Notes under the pieces: model-generated | Database searches by the model: none | What the model was told of the DNA's origin: nothing | Seen by the model: only the letters and a program-made list of their open reading frames with translations | Translations under genes and position numbers: made by a program | Shown here: piece after piece, positions 34,749 to 44,357 of the stretch | How positions within the stretch are numbered: position 1 is the first letter of the stretch | Layout: the number at the start of each line of letters is the position of its first letter | NCBI GenBank assembly: GCA_035366835.1 | Contig: DAOSIS010000008.1 | Location: 1-64,000 of the forward strand | Reading direction: 5' to 3' | Length of the DNA: 64,000 nt | From: UBA6109 sp035366835 | GTDB taxonomy: Bacteria > Desulfobacterota > Syntrophia > Syntrophales > UBA6109

Positions 34749-35987
34749 ATGAGCGAAATCGGACTTCTGCAGAGGACTTTCGAGGAATTCAACGACTCCG
34801 CCCGGAGGCTGCACGCCTCTTACGGACAGCTGGAATCCCGGCTTCGGCAGATCGGTGCCGAGCTGGAGGCGGCCAACGGCGAGTTGCGCAGGAGCGTGGC
34901 GGAGAAAGAGGAGATGCAGGAGTTCCTCCGGAACATCCTGGACAGCCTCGGCACCGCCGTCGTGGTTACGGACCTGGAGGGGTGGATCCGCATCGTCAAC
35001 CGCTGCGCCGCGGCATTCTCGGGCCTGGCCCGGGAGGTTCTCCAGGACAGCCATATCGGCGTTCTCTTCGAAGACCTGAAGCCCCCGGCCGGCAATCCCC
35101 TCCTGGACTCCCCCTATTTCCGGACCGAGGGCGGGATCAGGATCCGCATGCTGGGACGCACGCTCGAGGTGAGCGGTTCCCCCTTGACGGCGAAGGAGGG
35201 GGCGGCGGGCGCCGTCTTCCTCATGCGCGACATCAGCCGCATCGAGAAACTGGAGGAGACGACCAAGCGGGCCGAGACCTTTGCCGCCATGGGTGAAGTG
35301 GCCGCGACGATCGCCCACGAAATCCGCAATCCCCTGGGGAGCATCGAACTGTTCGCGTCGCTGCTGCTCAAGGACATCAGGAACCGGCGGAACCGCGAGC
35401 ACGCCAGGCAGATCATCTCCGCCGTCAAGGGCATCGACGGGAAGATCTCGAACCTTCTCCTGCACGCGCGCTCCCCCCATCCCTTCATGCGGCCCGTGAG
35501 CGTCCACGACCTGCTGCGCGGGATCCTGCTGTTTTCCGAGGAAGTGCTCGACCAGGAGGAGGTGATCCTCTCGGTCCGCTACGCCGATGCGGAGCCCCGC
35601 GTTCAGGGCGACCCGGAAATGCTCAAACAGCTGTTCATCAGCCTCATCATCAATGCGCTCCGCGCCATGCCCGAAGAGGGCCGCCTCCGGATCGAGACAT
35701 CCTGCATCGATACCGGCGGACCTTTCTCGGAAGGGTGCGGGCAGGTCGAGATCCGCTTTTCCGACGACGGTCGCGGCCTTTCACGCGGCGGCGTGGAGAG
35801 GATTTTCGATTCCAGCGGGGATTCCCGCGACGGCGGCTGCGGTCTCGGGCTCGCCATCGCCCACAACATCGTCGACCTCCATCGCGGATCGATCCGGCTG
35901 GAGGCCGGGGAAACCGGGGGTACGATCTTCAGCATCCTGTTGCCCGTCATCGGGCTCGCGGGCGAACTCCACCGGAAGAAGGATTGA
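34749..35987 (+). CDS. flrB: FlrB-like sensor histidine kinase of the flagellar regulon
   Basis: This 412-residue soluble kinase has an N-terminal coiled coil (RRLHASYGQLESRLRQIGAE onward), a PAS domain (FLRNILDSLGTAVVVTDLEG), a HisKA domain with phospho-accepting His190 in IAHEIRNPLGSIELFASLL, and an ATPase domain (LIINALRAMPEEG; SDDGRGLS; GCGLGLAIAHNIVDLH). No membrane helices are present, as in FlrB/FleS. A sigma-54 response regulator gene follows after seven bases. The start is uncertain: 34749 has no strong ribosome-binding site and GTG at 34647 overlaps the TPR gene. Confidence 0.87.
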   Translation: MSEIGLLQRTFEEFNDSARRLHASYGQLESRLRQIGAELEAANGELRRSVAEKEEMQEFLRNILDSLGTAVVVTDLEGWIRIVNRCAAAFSGLAREVLQDSHIGVLFEDLKPPAGNPLLDSPYFRTEGGIRIRMLGRTLEVSGSPLTAKEGAAGAVFLMRDISRIEKLEETTKRAETFAAMGEVAATIAHEIRNPLGSIELFASLLLKDIRNRRNREHARQIISAVKGIDGKISNLLLHARSPHPFMRPVSVHDLLRGILLFSEEVLDQEEVILSVRYADAEPRVQGDPEMLKQLFISLIINALRAMPEEGRLRIETSCIDTGGPFSEGCGQVEIRFSDDGRGLSRGGVERIFDSSGDSRDGGCGLGLAIAHNIVDLHRGSIRLEAGETGGTIFSILLPVIGLAGELHRKKD

Positions 35988-35994
35988 CATCGAT

Positions 35995-37392
35995 ATGGAA
36001 CATTTCGAAAAGACCCTGCTGATCGCCGATGACGACGGGACCATGCGGATGGCGCTGGCCGAATCGCTCCAGAGCTGCGGCTACCAGATCGAAACGGCGG
36101 AAAACGGCGCAGAGGCGCTGACGAAGTACGCCCGCGGGCATTTCGGGGCGGTCATCACCGACATGCGCATGCCGAAGATGAGCGGGATGGACGTTCTGAG
36201 GGGCATCAAGAAGATCTCACCCGCGACGCCGGTCATTCTGATCACGGCCTACGGGACGGTGAGCACGGCCGTCGAGGCCATGAAGGAAGGCGCTTCCGAA
36301 TTCATCATGAAGCCGTTCTCCCTTGACGACCTCGAGTTCGTCGTCAAAAACGTGCTGGCGGCAGGCGCCGGCGGGGAAGCGACGGCCGCCGAAGCCGCAG
36401 GGGACGGCGCCTATCCGGAACGGGAAATCGTCACGAAAGACCCGGGCATGCTGTCCCTGCTTTCGATGCTCAAGGGGATCGCCAGGAGCAAGTCCAGCGT
36501 CCTGATCCAGGGGGAGAGCGGGACAGGCAAGGAGCTCATCGCGCGCTTCATCTACCGTCACAGCAACCGCCGGCAGAGGCCCTTCGTCGCCGTCAACTGC
36601 GCGGCCATTCCGCACAACCTGCTGGAGAGCGAGATGTTCGGCTATGAAAGGGGGGCCTTCACGGGCGCGTCCCAGCGCAAGGTCGGCAAATTCGAGCTGG
36701 CGGACGGCGGCACGCTCCTGCTGGACGAAATCAGCGAGATGGATGTCCAGCTCCAGGCCAAATTGCTGCGCGTGATCCAGGAGTCGGAGGTGGATCGCGT
36801 CGGCGGCAAGGAACCGACACCCGTGGATGTCCGGATCCTCGCCACGACCAATGCGGACCTCAAGACGGCCATCGAAGAGAAACGTTTCCGGGGTGACCTC
36901 TACTATCGGATTAACGTCATCCCCGTCAAAGTTCCGCCTCTCCGGGAAAGAAAGGGGGACATCGGGATCCTGAGCGAACACTTCCTGAAGAAATACAGCT
37001 CCGTCAACGAATGCGGCACGCCGCGCCTGAGCCGGGAATCCCTTGCAGTGCTGCAGTCGCATTCCTGGCCGGGCAACATCCGGGAACTGGAAAACATCAT
37101 GGAAAGGGCGGTGCTGATCTGCGCGGGCGGCGAGATCCTGCCGGAACACCTGGGCCTGGAGGGACAGGCCCGCCCGGCGGCGCCTGCGCCCCGGGCCGTC
37201 GAACCCGCGGCAGGCGAAGCGGCGGCCTGCGCCGGCGCCGCAACGCTGGGAGAGATGGAAAAGAACATGATCTTCGAGACGCTCCGGAAGGTCAACGGCA
37301 ACAAGACGAAGGCGTCGAAAATACTGGGGATCAGTGTCAGGACCATGCGCAACAAGCTCCACGAATACGGCCAGGGCGACTCCCGGCATTGA
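35995..37392 (+). CDS. flrC: FlrC-like sigma-54-dependent response regulator
   Basis: This 465-residue activator has a receiver domain (TLLIADDDGTMRMALAESL; Asp in VITDMRMPKMSG; Lys in FIMKPFSLDD), an AAA+ domain (GESGTGKE, GAFTGA in YERGAFTGASQ, GGTLLLDEISEMD) and a Fis-type HTH (NKTKASKILGISVRTMRNKL). It lies directly upstream of flgB and its sigma-54 promoter, as flrC/fleR do in sigma-54-controlled flagellar systems. It is the most likely activator of the -24/-12 promoters listed here. It would be phosphorylated by the adjacent kinase. Confidence 0.9.
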   Translation: MEHFEKTLLIADDDGTMRMALAESLQSCGYQIETAENGAEALTKYARGHFGAVITDMRMPKMSGMDVLRGIKKISPATPVILITAYGTVSTAVEAMKEGASEFIMKPFSLDDLEFVVKNVLAAGAGGEATAAEAAGDGAYPEREIVTKDPGMLSLLSMLKGIARSKSSVLIQGESGTGKELIARFIYRHSNRRQRPFVAVNCAAIPHNLLESEMFGYERGAFTGASQRKVGKFELADGGTLLLDEISEMDVQLQAKLLRVIQESEVDRVGGKEPTPVDVRILATTNADLKTAIEEKRFRGDLYYRINVIPVKVPPLRERKGDIGILSEHFLKKYSSVNECGTPRLSRESLAVLQSHSWPGNIRELENIMERAVLICAGGEILPEHLGLEGQARPAAPAPRAVEPAAGEAAACAGAATLGEMEKNMIFETLRKVNGNKTKASKILGISVRTMRNKLHEYGQGDSRH

Positions 37393-37412
37393 AACGCCGG
37401 TCCGATGGAATC

Positions 37413-37428
37413 TGGTATGTGCTTTGCA
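37413..37428 (+). promoter_or_regulatory. sigma-54 promoter of the flgB operon
   Basis: TGGTATGTGCTTTGCA matches the -24/-12 consensus with correct spacing. It lies 33 bp ahead of flgB at 37462 and 20 bp after the flrC stop, so the basal-body genes can be induced separately from flrBC. Confidence 0.82.
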
Positions 37429-37461
37429 TTTCGACGGGCGAAGAGGTGAGGACGGGCATTC

Positions 37462-37848
37462 ATGGAAGCACTGTTCGGAAAGACCGTGAAACTGCTCTCG
37501 AGCATGCTGAGTTTCCGGGCGGAGAGACAGAAGGTCATTTCGTCCAATGTGGCCAACATCGATTCCGAGGGTTACCGGCCCTCGGAAATCTCCTTCTCGT
37601 CGGACCTCGCCCGGGCGCTGGGGGAGGAGGGAAGTCTTCCCCTTGTGCGGACGGACCCCCGTCACCTTGGAGCGGACGGGGGAACTCAGGCGGACGGCGA
37701 GTTCCAGGTTTCGACGTCCAAGGAAAAGGTCAAGCTGGACACGGAGATGGCCAACCTGGCGGAGAACCACCTCATGTACAATCTCACGGTGGAGCTTCTC
37801 GCGAGAAAATTCCGCAGTCTCCAGAACGTGATCAAGGAGAGCAGATAA
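37462..37848 (+). CDS. flgB: flagellar proximal rod protein FlgB
   Basis: This 128-residue protein is of normal FlgB length: N-terminal helix with FGKTVKLLSSMLSFRAERQK, then the rod-family motif VISSNVANIDSEGYRP, and a C-terminal helix LDTEMANLAENHLMYNLTVELLARKF. It is exported by the flagellar type III system and joins the MS ring to the rod. flgC follows two bases later. Confidence 0.95.
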   Translation: MEALFGKTVKLLSSMLSFRAERQKVISSNVANIDSEGYRPSEISFSSDLARALGEEGSLPLVRTDPRHLGADGGTQADGEFQVSTSKEKVKLDTEMANLAENHLMYNLTVELLARKFRSLQNVIKESR

Positions 37849-37849
37849 C

Positions 37850-38275
37850 ATGGATTTCCTGACGACTTTCAAGATTGCCGGCCAGGGGCTTTCGGCCCAG
37901 AGGGCCAAGATGGACGTCATCACCTCCAACCTCGCCAACGCCTCGACGACCAAGACGCCGGAGGGCGGCCCCTATCGCCGCAAGGCCGTTGTCCTCACGT
38001 CCCAGCCACTGGGGAATCCGTTTGCAGGTTCCCTGAGAGACGCCCTGCAGGGCGTCCAGGTCAAGGCCGTGGTGGAAGACGGGAGCCCCGCGAAGAAGAT
38101 CCATGACCCGACCCATCCCGACGCCGACGCGAAGGGGTTTGTCGCCATGCCGAACGTCAATGTGATGCTGGAAATGGCCGACATGATCACCGCCAGCCGC
38201 ACCTATGAGGCGTGCGTTACGGCCTTCGACGCATCGAAGAGCATGGCCCTCAAGACGCTGGACATCGGGAAATAG
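37850..38275 (+). CDS. flgC: flagellar proximal rod protein FlgC
   Basis: This 141-residue protein has the FlgC signature AGQGLSAQRAKMDVITSNLANASTT split over residues 10-34, the loop RRKAVVLTSQ, the PDADAKGFVAMPNVN strand and the C-terminal helix DMITASRTYEACVTAFDASK. It is a rod component next to FlgB and FliE in the same operon. Length is normal. Confidence 0.95.
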   Translation: MDFLTTFKIAGQGLSAQRAKMDVITSNLANASTTKTPEGGPYRRKAVVLTSQPLGNPFAGSLRDALQGVQVKAVVEDGSPAKKIHDPTHPDADAKGFVAMPNVNVMLEMADMITASRTYEACVTAFDASKSMALKTLDIGK

Positions 38276-38310
38276 CGCCGCACCGGATACGACGCACAAG
38301 GAGTTGCCGA

Positions 38311-38613
38311 ATGAACGACATGCTTGTACGAGGCGGACCCTCCCCTATTTCCGCAGGGGAAATTTCCGGGCCGGGGACCCGTCGGGAAATTTCGACACCC
38401 TTCGGCACGGTGCTCAAAGGGATGATCGGCGAGATCAATTCGCTGCAGCACCAGGCCGATCAGGCCATCGCCAAGGTCCAGCTGGGGAATACCGGCAGTA
38501 TCCACGAGGCAATGATCGCGCTCGAAAAGGCGGACATTTCCTTCCGGACGATGATGCAGGTCCGCAACAAGATCCTGGAGGCCTACCAGGAGATCATGCG
38601 GATGCAGGTGTAG
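38311..38613 (+). CDS. fliE: flagellar MS ring/rod adapter FliE
   Basis: This 100-residue protein has the FliE pattern: FGTVLKGMIGEINSLQHQAD, then GSIHEAMIALEKADISFRTMM, then QVRNKILEAYQEIMRMQV at the end. The start at 38311 follows CAAGGAG. It lies between flgC and fliF as usual. The 100 bp behind it hold a GC-rich inverted repeat without a T run, not called as a terminator. Confidence 0.93.
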   Translation: MNDMLVRGGPSPISAGEISGPGTRREISTPFGTVLKGMIGEINSLQHQADQAIAKVQLGNTGSIHEAMIALEKADISFRTMMQVRNKILEAYQEIMRMQV

Positions 38614-38713
38614 CGGTTTCCGGGGTGCAGGCGGCGAGGCGCCCTTCGCTCCGGCGCCGCCTGTCGGGAGGCAGCATCTTTCATAACGACCGTTTTTCGG
38701 GAGTATCCGATTC

Positions 38714-40273
38714 ATGAATCCCTTCGCGCAATTTTTCGACAGACTCCGCAAAGGCTTTGAAACGCTGACTCCTGTCAGAAAGATGACGATGGCGATGGCG
38801 GCGTTTCTGACCCTGGCGGGAATCGCCGCCCTGGTGTTCCTCGCCAATTCGATCGAATACCGGGTGCTCTTTTCGAATCTCTCCAGCGAAGACGCGGGGC
38901 TCATCGTCAGCCGGCTGCAGGAGAAGAAGATCCCCTACAAGCTCTCTGCGGGAGGCGACACGGTCTCCGTACCCGACGAGAAGGTCTCGGAATTGAGGCT
39001 GGAAATGGCCGCCTCCGGCCTGCCCAAGGGGGGCGGGGTCGGGTTCGAGATCTTCGACGTCAAGACGCTCGGCTCCACCGAATTCGAACAGCAGCTGAAC
39101 TACCGGCGGGCGCTCCAGGGGGAGCTCTCCCGGACGATCAACGGTCTCGATGAAATCCAGCAGTGCCGCGTGCACATCGCCCTGCCGAAAGACTCCCTCT
39201 TCATCAGCGAACAGAAGAAGCCCACCGCCTCGGTGACGCTCAAACTCAAATCGGGGAAAAGCCTTCGCCCCGCGCAGATCGAAGGGATCGCCCATCTGGT
39301 CGCGAGCAGCGTGGAAGGCCTCACGCCCGACAACGTCATGATCGTCGACAGCCGCGGGGCCATCCTGTCCCGGAACAACGCCGACACGAAGCTGTCGAAG
39401 CTTTCGAACTCCCAGGTCGAATATCAGCGGAACGTGGAGAAGGATCTGGCGAATCAGATCCAGTCCATGCTGGAAAACGTCGTGGGCCAGGGCAAGGCCG
39501 TCGTGCGCGTCGCGGCCGATTTCAACTTCCAGGTGACGGAAAAGACCGAGGAAACATTCGATGCCGAGGCGCCGGCCGTCAGGAGCGTCCGGCGTCAATC
39601 CGAAAAGACGACGCCCCCGGCTCCCGGCGAAAAGGCGAAATCGACCGACGCCGCCGGTGCGGGCGAGCACGAGAAGCTGGACGAAGTCATCAACTACGAA
39701 CTCAACCGGATCGTCAACAAGACGGTGATGCCCGTCGGCGAGATCCGGAAGATTTCCATCGCCGTCCTGGTCGATGGGACCTACACGAAGAACGAAAAGG
39801 GCGTGGAGGTCTACAAACCCCGGGACAAGAAGGAGATGGACGGCCTGGAAGAACTCGTCCGCAAGTCGGCCGGTTTCAATGCGGCCCGCGGGGACCAGGT
39901 CGCCATTTCGAACATCGCCTTCAAGAAGGACGACGATCAGGAACCGGCCGGGCAGTCCTGGACCGGCTGGGTAACGGGATTCACACCGGTGATCAAGTAC
40001 GCGACCATCCTGGCCGTTGCGGCGCTCCTCCTGTTCTTTGTCATCCGGCCGCTGGTGAGGCTGCTCCTGACGCGGGAACCCTATCCGGCCCAGCTCGGTG
40101 CGGCCCAGCTCGGCGGGGCCGGCGATGCGGCCGAGCGGCTGCCCGGCGGCAGCGCGCCCCTCGCCCTGGAATCGATCGATGACAAGACGCTGACGGAGAC
40201 CGACCTGGCCAGGCAACTGGCAAAGGCGGACGCGAAGAGATTCGCGGAACTTCTTCGTAATTGGCTCAAGTAG
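38714..40273 (+). CDS. fliF: flagellar MS-ring protein FliF
   Basis: This 519-residue protein has two membrane helices (about residues 25-45 and 430-450). It has the conserved VLFSNLSSEDAGLIVSRLQE and LGSTEFEQQLNYRRALQGEL segments, and GEHEKLDEVINYELNRIVN before the second helix. The short cytoplasmic C-terminus, ending DAKRFAELLRNWLK, is the FliG-binding tail. Length is slightly short of the E. coli protein (552). It forms the membrane ring around which the motor is built. Confidence 0.95.
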   Translation: MNPFAQFFDRLRKGFETLTPVRKMTMAMAAFLTLAGIAALVFLANSIEYRVLFSNLSSEDAGLIVSRLQEKKIPYKLSAGGDTVSVPDEKVSELRLEMAASGLPKGGGVGFEIFDVKTLGSTEFEQQLNYRRALQGELSRTINGLDEIQQCRVHIALPKDSLFISEQKKPTASVTLKLKSGKSLRPAQIEGIAHLVASSVEGLTPDNVMIVDSRGAILSRNNADTKLSKLSNSQVEYQRNVEKDLANQIQSMLENVVGQGKAVVRVAADFNFQVTEKTEETFDAEAPAVRSVRRQSEKTTPPAPGEKAKSTDAAGAGEHEKLDEVINYELNRIVNKTVMPVGEIRKISIAVLVDGTYTKNEKGVEVYKPRDKKEMDGLEELVRKSAGFNAARGDQVAISNIAFKKDDDQEPAGQSWTGWVTGFTPVIKYATILAVAALLLFFVIRPLVRLLLTREPYPAQLGAAQLGGAGDAAERLPGGSAPLALESIDDKTLTETDLARQLAKADAKRFAELLRNWLK

Positions 40274-40309
40274 GAACGAATCCGGCGGTTACGGAACGGG
40301 AGCAGGAAC

Positions 40310-41305
40310 ATGACACCGGAAGAAAAAGCGGCCATCTTGCTGCTGTCCCTCGAAGAGGACGTCGCGGCGCAGGTCATGAAGAATCTCAGGCCGGGCGAGA
40401 TCCGAAGGGTGGGAAAGTACATGAGCCGGATCACGAACATCCCGGGCGAGACCCTGAGTTCCGTCGCCAAGGAATTCTGCAGCCTCGCCAGGGAAAAGGG
40501 CGGTACGATCTCGGTTTCCGGAGACGCCCCGAAGAACATCGTGATCAAGGCGCTGGGCGAAAAAGAGGCCCAGGCCATCCTGACGGACGTGGAGGCGGGC
40601 TGCTATCAGGACAATCCGATCATCGACAAGCTGCGCGACGTGGATCCGAAGATCCTCATGGATTTTACCCGTTCGGAGCATCCGCAGACCATTGCGCTGA
40701 TTCTCGCGCACCTTCGCGCGGAGCAGGCGGCGGAAGTTCTGGACAGCTTTTCTCCCGAGATGCAGTTCGAGATCTGCAAGCGCATGGCGACGCTCAAGAG
40801 CGTTCCCCATGAATTCATCGAGGACCTGGCCAGGACCCTCGAGAAGGAGATCGTGGTCGGCCGGACCTCGGACCAGCCGCTGGGCGGCGCGGAAATCATC
40901 GCCGAAATCCTCAACCGCATGAACCGGTCCTCCGAGGGGGCGATCATGGCTTCGCTGGAGGACAGCAACCCGGAGCTCGCCTCGCAGATCCGCAATTTCA
41001 TGTTCACCTTCGAGGACGTGCTCAGGCTCGACGATCGGAGCCTCCAGGAACTGCTCAGGGAAATCACGACGGAAGACCTTTCCCGCGCACTGAAGGTCGT
41101 CGACGAATCGATGCGCGAAAAGGTCTATCGGAACATGTCCAAACGCGGGGCCGAGATGCTCAAGGAAGACATCGAAATGATGCCTCCCATCCGCCTGTCC
41201 GACGTCGAGAAGTCCCAGCGGACCATCGTGGAGGCGACCAAGAAACTCGAGGCCGAGGGAAGGATCGTCCTCGCCCGGGGCGGTACGGAAGATGAATTCG
41301 TCTAA
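40310..41305 (+). CDS. fliG: flagellar motor switch protein FliG
   Basis: This 331-residue protein has three helical domains: EEKAAILLLSLEEDVAAQVM at the start, the middle EHPQTIALILAHLRAEQAAEVL (EHPQ motif) and the C-terminal torque helix FEDVLRLDDRSLQELLREI with charged residues for contact with MotA. It couples stator and rotor. Its end overlaps the fliH start by 14 bp. Confidence 0.96.
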   Translation: MTPEEKAAILLLSLEEDVAAQVMKNLRPGEIRRVGKYMSRITNIPGETLSSVAKEFCSLAREKGGTISVSGDAPKNIVIKALGEKEAQAILTDVEAGCYQDNPIIDKLRDVDPKILMDFTRSEHPQTIALILAHLRAEQAAEVLDSFSPEMQFEICKRMATLKSVPHEFIEDLARTLEKEIVVGRTSDQPLGGAEIIAEILNRMNRSSEGAIMASLEDSNPELASQIRNFMFTFEDVLRLDDRSLQELLREITTEDLSRALKVVDESMREKVYRNMSKRGAEMLKEDIEMMPPIRLSDVEKSQRTIVEATKKLEAEGRIVLARGGTEDEFV

Positions 41306-41960
41306 GAGGGTCATCAAGGCGACCGACGTCAAGATCGTGAACCGGACCGTTGCCGGGCCGCGCCGTTTCGTGGAGATGCGCTACGGGCGGAAGGCGCCGC
41401 CGCAGGAAACGGCGCCCCGGCCTCCGTCCGAACTGGAAAGGGCGCTGGCCGTTGCCGAGGAAAGGGTGCGGCAGGTCGAGAAGGCGTCGTACGAGCGGGG
41501 ATTTCAGGCCGGCGTCGAACGCCAGAGGCGGGAAATGGCGCCCGCCGCGGAGAGCCTCTCGCGGCTGATCCAGGAGATCGGCTGGCTGAAGCAGCGGATC
41601 TTCGCGAGCACCGAACGGGAGATGATCCGCCTGGTCCTGCCCGTCGCGGAGAAGGTGATCCACCGGGAGGCGTCGGTGCACGTGGACGTCGTCCTGCACG
41701 TCCTGCGCGATGCCGTCCGCAACATCGTCGATCGGGAGGGGATGAAGATCCGTCTGAATCCCCGCGACTTTCACCACATCATGGAGGTGAAGCACGAGTT
41801 TCTCCAGAGCATCGACGGCGTGAAGAACGTCATTTTCGAGGAAGACGCCGCGATCCGGCCCGGCGGGGCGGTGATCGAAACGTCATTCGGCGAAGTGGAC
41901 GCAAGGCTGGAGCAGCAGGTGGGCGAGATTCGAATCGCGATGGAGGGGAAGCTGGAGTAG
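41292..41960 (+). CDS. fliH: flagellar export regulator FliH
   Basis: This 222-residue protein has a variable N-terminus, a coiled-coil (ERALAVAEERVRQVEKASYE) with the small-residue-spaced GFQAGVERQRRE segment, and the C-terminal FliH/HrpE domain (IRLVLPVAEKVIHREASVH; GGAVIETSFGEVDARLEQQ). It regulates the FliI ATPase. The overlap with fliG, and a one-base overlap of its TAG with the GTG of fliI, suggest tight coupling. Confidence 0.92.
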   Translation: MNSSKRVIKATDVKIVNRTVAGPRRFVEMRYGRKAPPQETAPRPPSELERALAVAEERVRQVEKASYERGFQAGVERQRREMAPAAESLSRLIQEIGWLKQRIFASTEREMIRLVLPVAEKVIHREASVHVDVVLHVLRDAVRNIVDREGMKIRLNPRDFHHIMEVKHEFLQSIDGVKNVIFEEDAAIRPGGAVIETSFGEVDARLEQQVGEIRIAMEGKLE

Positions 41961-43297
41961 TGGGGCAGGCCGCGGAAGCTTTCAAGATCGACACGGCAAA
42001 GTATTTCAGGGCCCTGGAGTCGCTGAATCCGGTCCGGATCAACGGCAAGGTCAGCGAAATCATCGGCCTGGTCGTCGAAGGCCACGGACCCGCTGCGTCC
42101 ATCGGGGAGGTCTGCGGGATCTACCCGGGCGGCGACGGCGTTCCGCTGAGCGCGGAGGTGGTCGGTTTCCGGAAGGGCAAGGTTCTGCTGATGCCCCTGG
42201 AGAGCATCCAGGGGCTGGGACCGGGCTGCAAGATCATGTCATTCGGGAAGAAGGCCAGCGCCGGCGTGGGGAAGGCGCTCCTGGGAAGGGTGATCAACGG
42301 GCTGGGAACCCCCATCGACAACCGCGGTCCGATCGAGTGCGACAGCGAATACCCGATCTATGCGGAGCCGATCAACCCCATGAAACGGGGACGGATCCGG
42401 GAGCCCATGGACCTGGGAATCCGCGCGATCAACGGCCTCATGACCTGCGGCAAGGGACAGCGCATGGGGATCTTTTCCGGCTCGGGCGTCGGCAAGAGCG
42501 TTCTCATGGGCATGATCGCCAGGAACACGAAAGCCGACGTCAACGTCATCGGCATGATCGGAGAGCGCGGCAGGGAAGTCCGCGAATTCCTGGAGAAGAA
42601 TCTCGGGGAAGAGGGACTCCGGCGCTCCGTCGTCATCGTAGCGGCCTCGGACATGCACCCCCTGATCCGGATGCGCGCCGCCTACGTCGCCACCTCCGTC
42701 TCCGAGTACTTCCGGGACCAGGGAAAGGACGTCCTCCTGATGATCGATTCCCTCACCCGCTTCGCGATGGCGCAGAGGGAGATCGGCCTGTCCGTGGGGG
42801 AGCCGCCCACGACCAAGGGCTACACGCCGTCCGTATTCAGCCTGCTGCCGAAGCTCCTCGAACGCGCGGGAAGCGTGGAAGGCAGCGGGAGCATCACGGG
42901 GCTTTACACGATCCTGGTGGAAGGGGACGATTTCAACGAGCCGGTTTCCGATGCGGCGAGGTCCATCCTGGACGGACATATTTCCCTTTCGCGCGCTCTG
43001 GCGAACAAGAATCATTACCCGGCCATCGACGTCCTGGAGAGCATCAGCCGGGTCATGATCGACATCGTCGACGACGACCACAAGAAGATGGCCAACCGGC
43101 TCCTCAACATCGTGGCGACCTACAGGAAGGCCGAGGACCTCATCAACATCGGCGCCTATGTCAAGGGAAGCAACAGGGAGATCGACTACGCCATCCGGAT
43201 GGTCGAACGCGTGAACGGTTTCCTCAGGCAGGGCATCGAAGAGCGGATTGATTTTGCACAGACCTGCCGGGAATTGCGGGCCGTCTTCGAGGAATGA
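41960..43297 (+). CDS. fliI: flagellar export ATPase FliI
   Basis: This 445-residue F1-beta-like ATPase has the P-loop in GIFSGSGVGKSVLMGMIAR, the segment MIGERGREVREFLEKNLG, the Walker B strand DVLLMIDSLTRFAMAQREIGLSVGEPP (the last part typical of FliI), and the C-terminal IGAYVKGSNREIDYAI. It energises export of rod, hook and filament proteins. It starts with GTG sharing one base with the fliH stop. Length is normal. Confidence 0.96.
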   Translation: MGQAAEAFKIDTAKYFRALESLNPVRINGKVSEIIGLVVEGHGPAASIGEVCGIYPGGDGVPLSAEVVGFRKGKVLLMPLESIQGLGPGCKIMSFGKKASAGVGKALLGRVINGLGTPIDNRGPIECDSEYPIYAEPINPMKRGRIREPMDLGIRAINGLMTCGKGQRMGIFSGSGVGKSVLMGMIARNTKADVNVIGMIGERGREVREFLEKNLGEEGLRRSVVIVAASDMHPLIRMRAAYVATSVSEYFRDQGKDVLLMIDSLTRFAMAQREIGLSVGEPPTTKGYTPSVFSLLPKLLERAGSVEGSGSITGLYTILVEGDDFNEPVSDAARSILDGHISLSRALANKNHYPAIDVLESISRVMIDIVDDDHKKMANRLLNIVATYRKAEDLINIGAYVKGSNREIDYAIRMVERVNGFLRQGIEERIDFAQTCRELRAVFEE

Positions 43298-43743
43298 AGG
43301 AGATGTTCGTTTTCAAACTGCAGTCGGTCCTCGATTGCCGCAAGGCGTCCGAGGAAAACAAGCTCTTTCTGTTCTCGGAGAAGACGAGGGAACTGGCCGC
43401 CGAGAAGGAGACCCTGGACCGGCTGCGGGCGGAGCGGTTCCGGCTCGCGGAACAGCTGCGTCAGACCACCGGCAGGGTGCTGGATGCCGATATGCTGTCG
43501 CTGCAGGTGCTGTCGATCAAGCAGCTGCTGGATCTTGAGAAAAAACAAAGGGAACACATCCGCCGCGTCGCGCAGGAACTGGAGAACAGGAAGGAAGAGC
43601 TTCTGGAGGCGATGAAACAGCGCAAGACCATGGAAACGCTCCGGGACAGGAAGCTTTCCGAGTTCCGGGAGAACCTCGCGAGCCTCGACCGCAGGCAGGC
43701 CGATGAGACCTCGATCGCCCGGTTCATCAGGAGAGAATTATGA
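43294..43743 (+). CDS. fliJ: flagellar export protein FliJ
   Basis: This 149-residue, almost wholly coiled-coil protein has the FliJ beginning FKLQSVLDCRKASEENKLF and a charged tail. FliJ acts as the stalk in the FliI ring and contacts FlhA. The ATG at 43294 overlaps the fliI stop; an ATG at 43303 directly after AAGGAG is less well spaced. It overlaps the next start as ATGA. Confidence 0.88.
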   Translation: MKEMFVFKLQSVLDCRKASEENKLFLFSEKTRELAAEKETLDRLRAERFRLAEQLRQTTGRVLDADMLSLQVLSIKQLLDLEKKQREHIRRVAQELENRKEELLEAMKQRKTMETLRDRKLSEFRENLASLDRRQADETSIARFIRREL

Positions 43744-44357
43744 AGAAGGGACGAATGGTCCTGATCCACGTTCTCGTGATCGCCGTGCTGCTGGTGAAGA
43801 TGGCCGCCGTCGGCGAGATGTTCAAACTGTCCCGGCCGGGCGCCTGGATGCCCTGGGGCGTCGGGTCGGCCCTTGCCGATTCGCCGGTGAAAGCCGCCGC
43901 TCCGACCGTTGCCGCGCCGGCGCCGAAGGACGCGTTCGACGATCATCTGAAAAAGGAGCGGGACCTGTACACGCTCCTGGAGCAGCGCAAGAAGGAGCTC
44001 GATGCGCGGGAAGCGGCCTTGAAGGCCGAAGAGCAGAGGCTGGCCGCACTGAAGAAAGAAATCGTCGAGAAGATCGATTCCCTCAAGACCCTGGAGCAGA
44101 AGCTCAGCGTGACCGCCGAGGCCCAGAAGACGGAAGAGAACAAGCGTTTCAAGGAACTGGCCAAGGTGTTCGAGGCGACCCCGCCGGCCAAGGTGGGGCC
44201 CATGCTGGAGAAGCTGGACCTGAAGACGGCCGCCGGCATCACGATGAATATGAAACGGGACAAGGCCGGCCTGATCTGGGGATACCTGAGCCCGCAGCGG
44301 GCCGTCGAGATCACCAGGGAAATCACGCGGGCCCCTCTGTCGTCGTCCGAGCAATGA
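43740..44357 (+). CDS. motE: MotE-family protein (MgtE-N-like, coiled coil)
   Basis: This 205-residue protein has an N-terminal membrane helix or signal (VLIHVLVIAVLLVKMAAVG), a coiled coil at about 60-125 (KKERDLYTLLEQRKKELDAR), and a C-terminal MgtE-N-like helical repeat (VFEATPPAKVGPMLEKLDLK, then NMKRDKAGLIWGYLSPQRAV). It lies directly behind fliJ, the typical place of motE/'MotE family' genes, whose products are thought to chaperone stator assembly or localise in the periplasm. It ends the operon; a GC-rich hairpin (44363-44402) follows without a clean T run. Confidence 0.83.
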   Translation: MKKGRMVLIHVLVIAVLLVKMAAVGEMFKLSRPGAWMPWGVGSALADSPVKAAAPTVAAPAPKDAFDDHLKKERDLYTLLEQRKKELDAREAALKAEEQRLAALKKEIVEKIDSLKTLEQKLSVTAEAQKTEENKRFKELAKVFEATPPAKVGPMLEKLDLKTAAGITMNMKRDKAGLIWGYLSPQRAVEITREITRAPLSSSEQ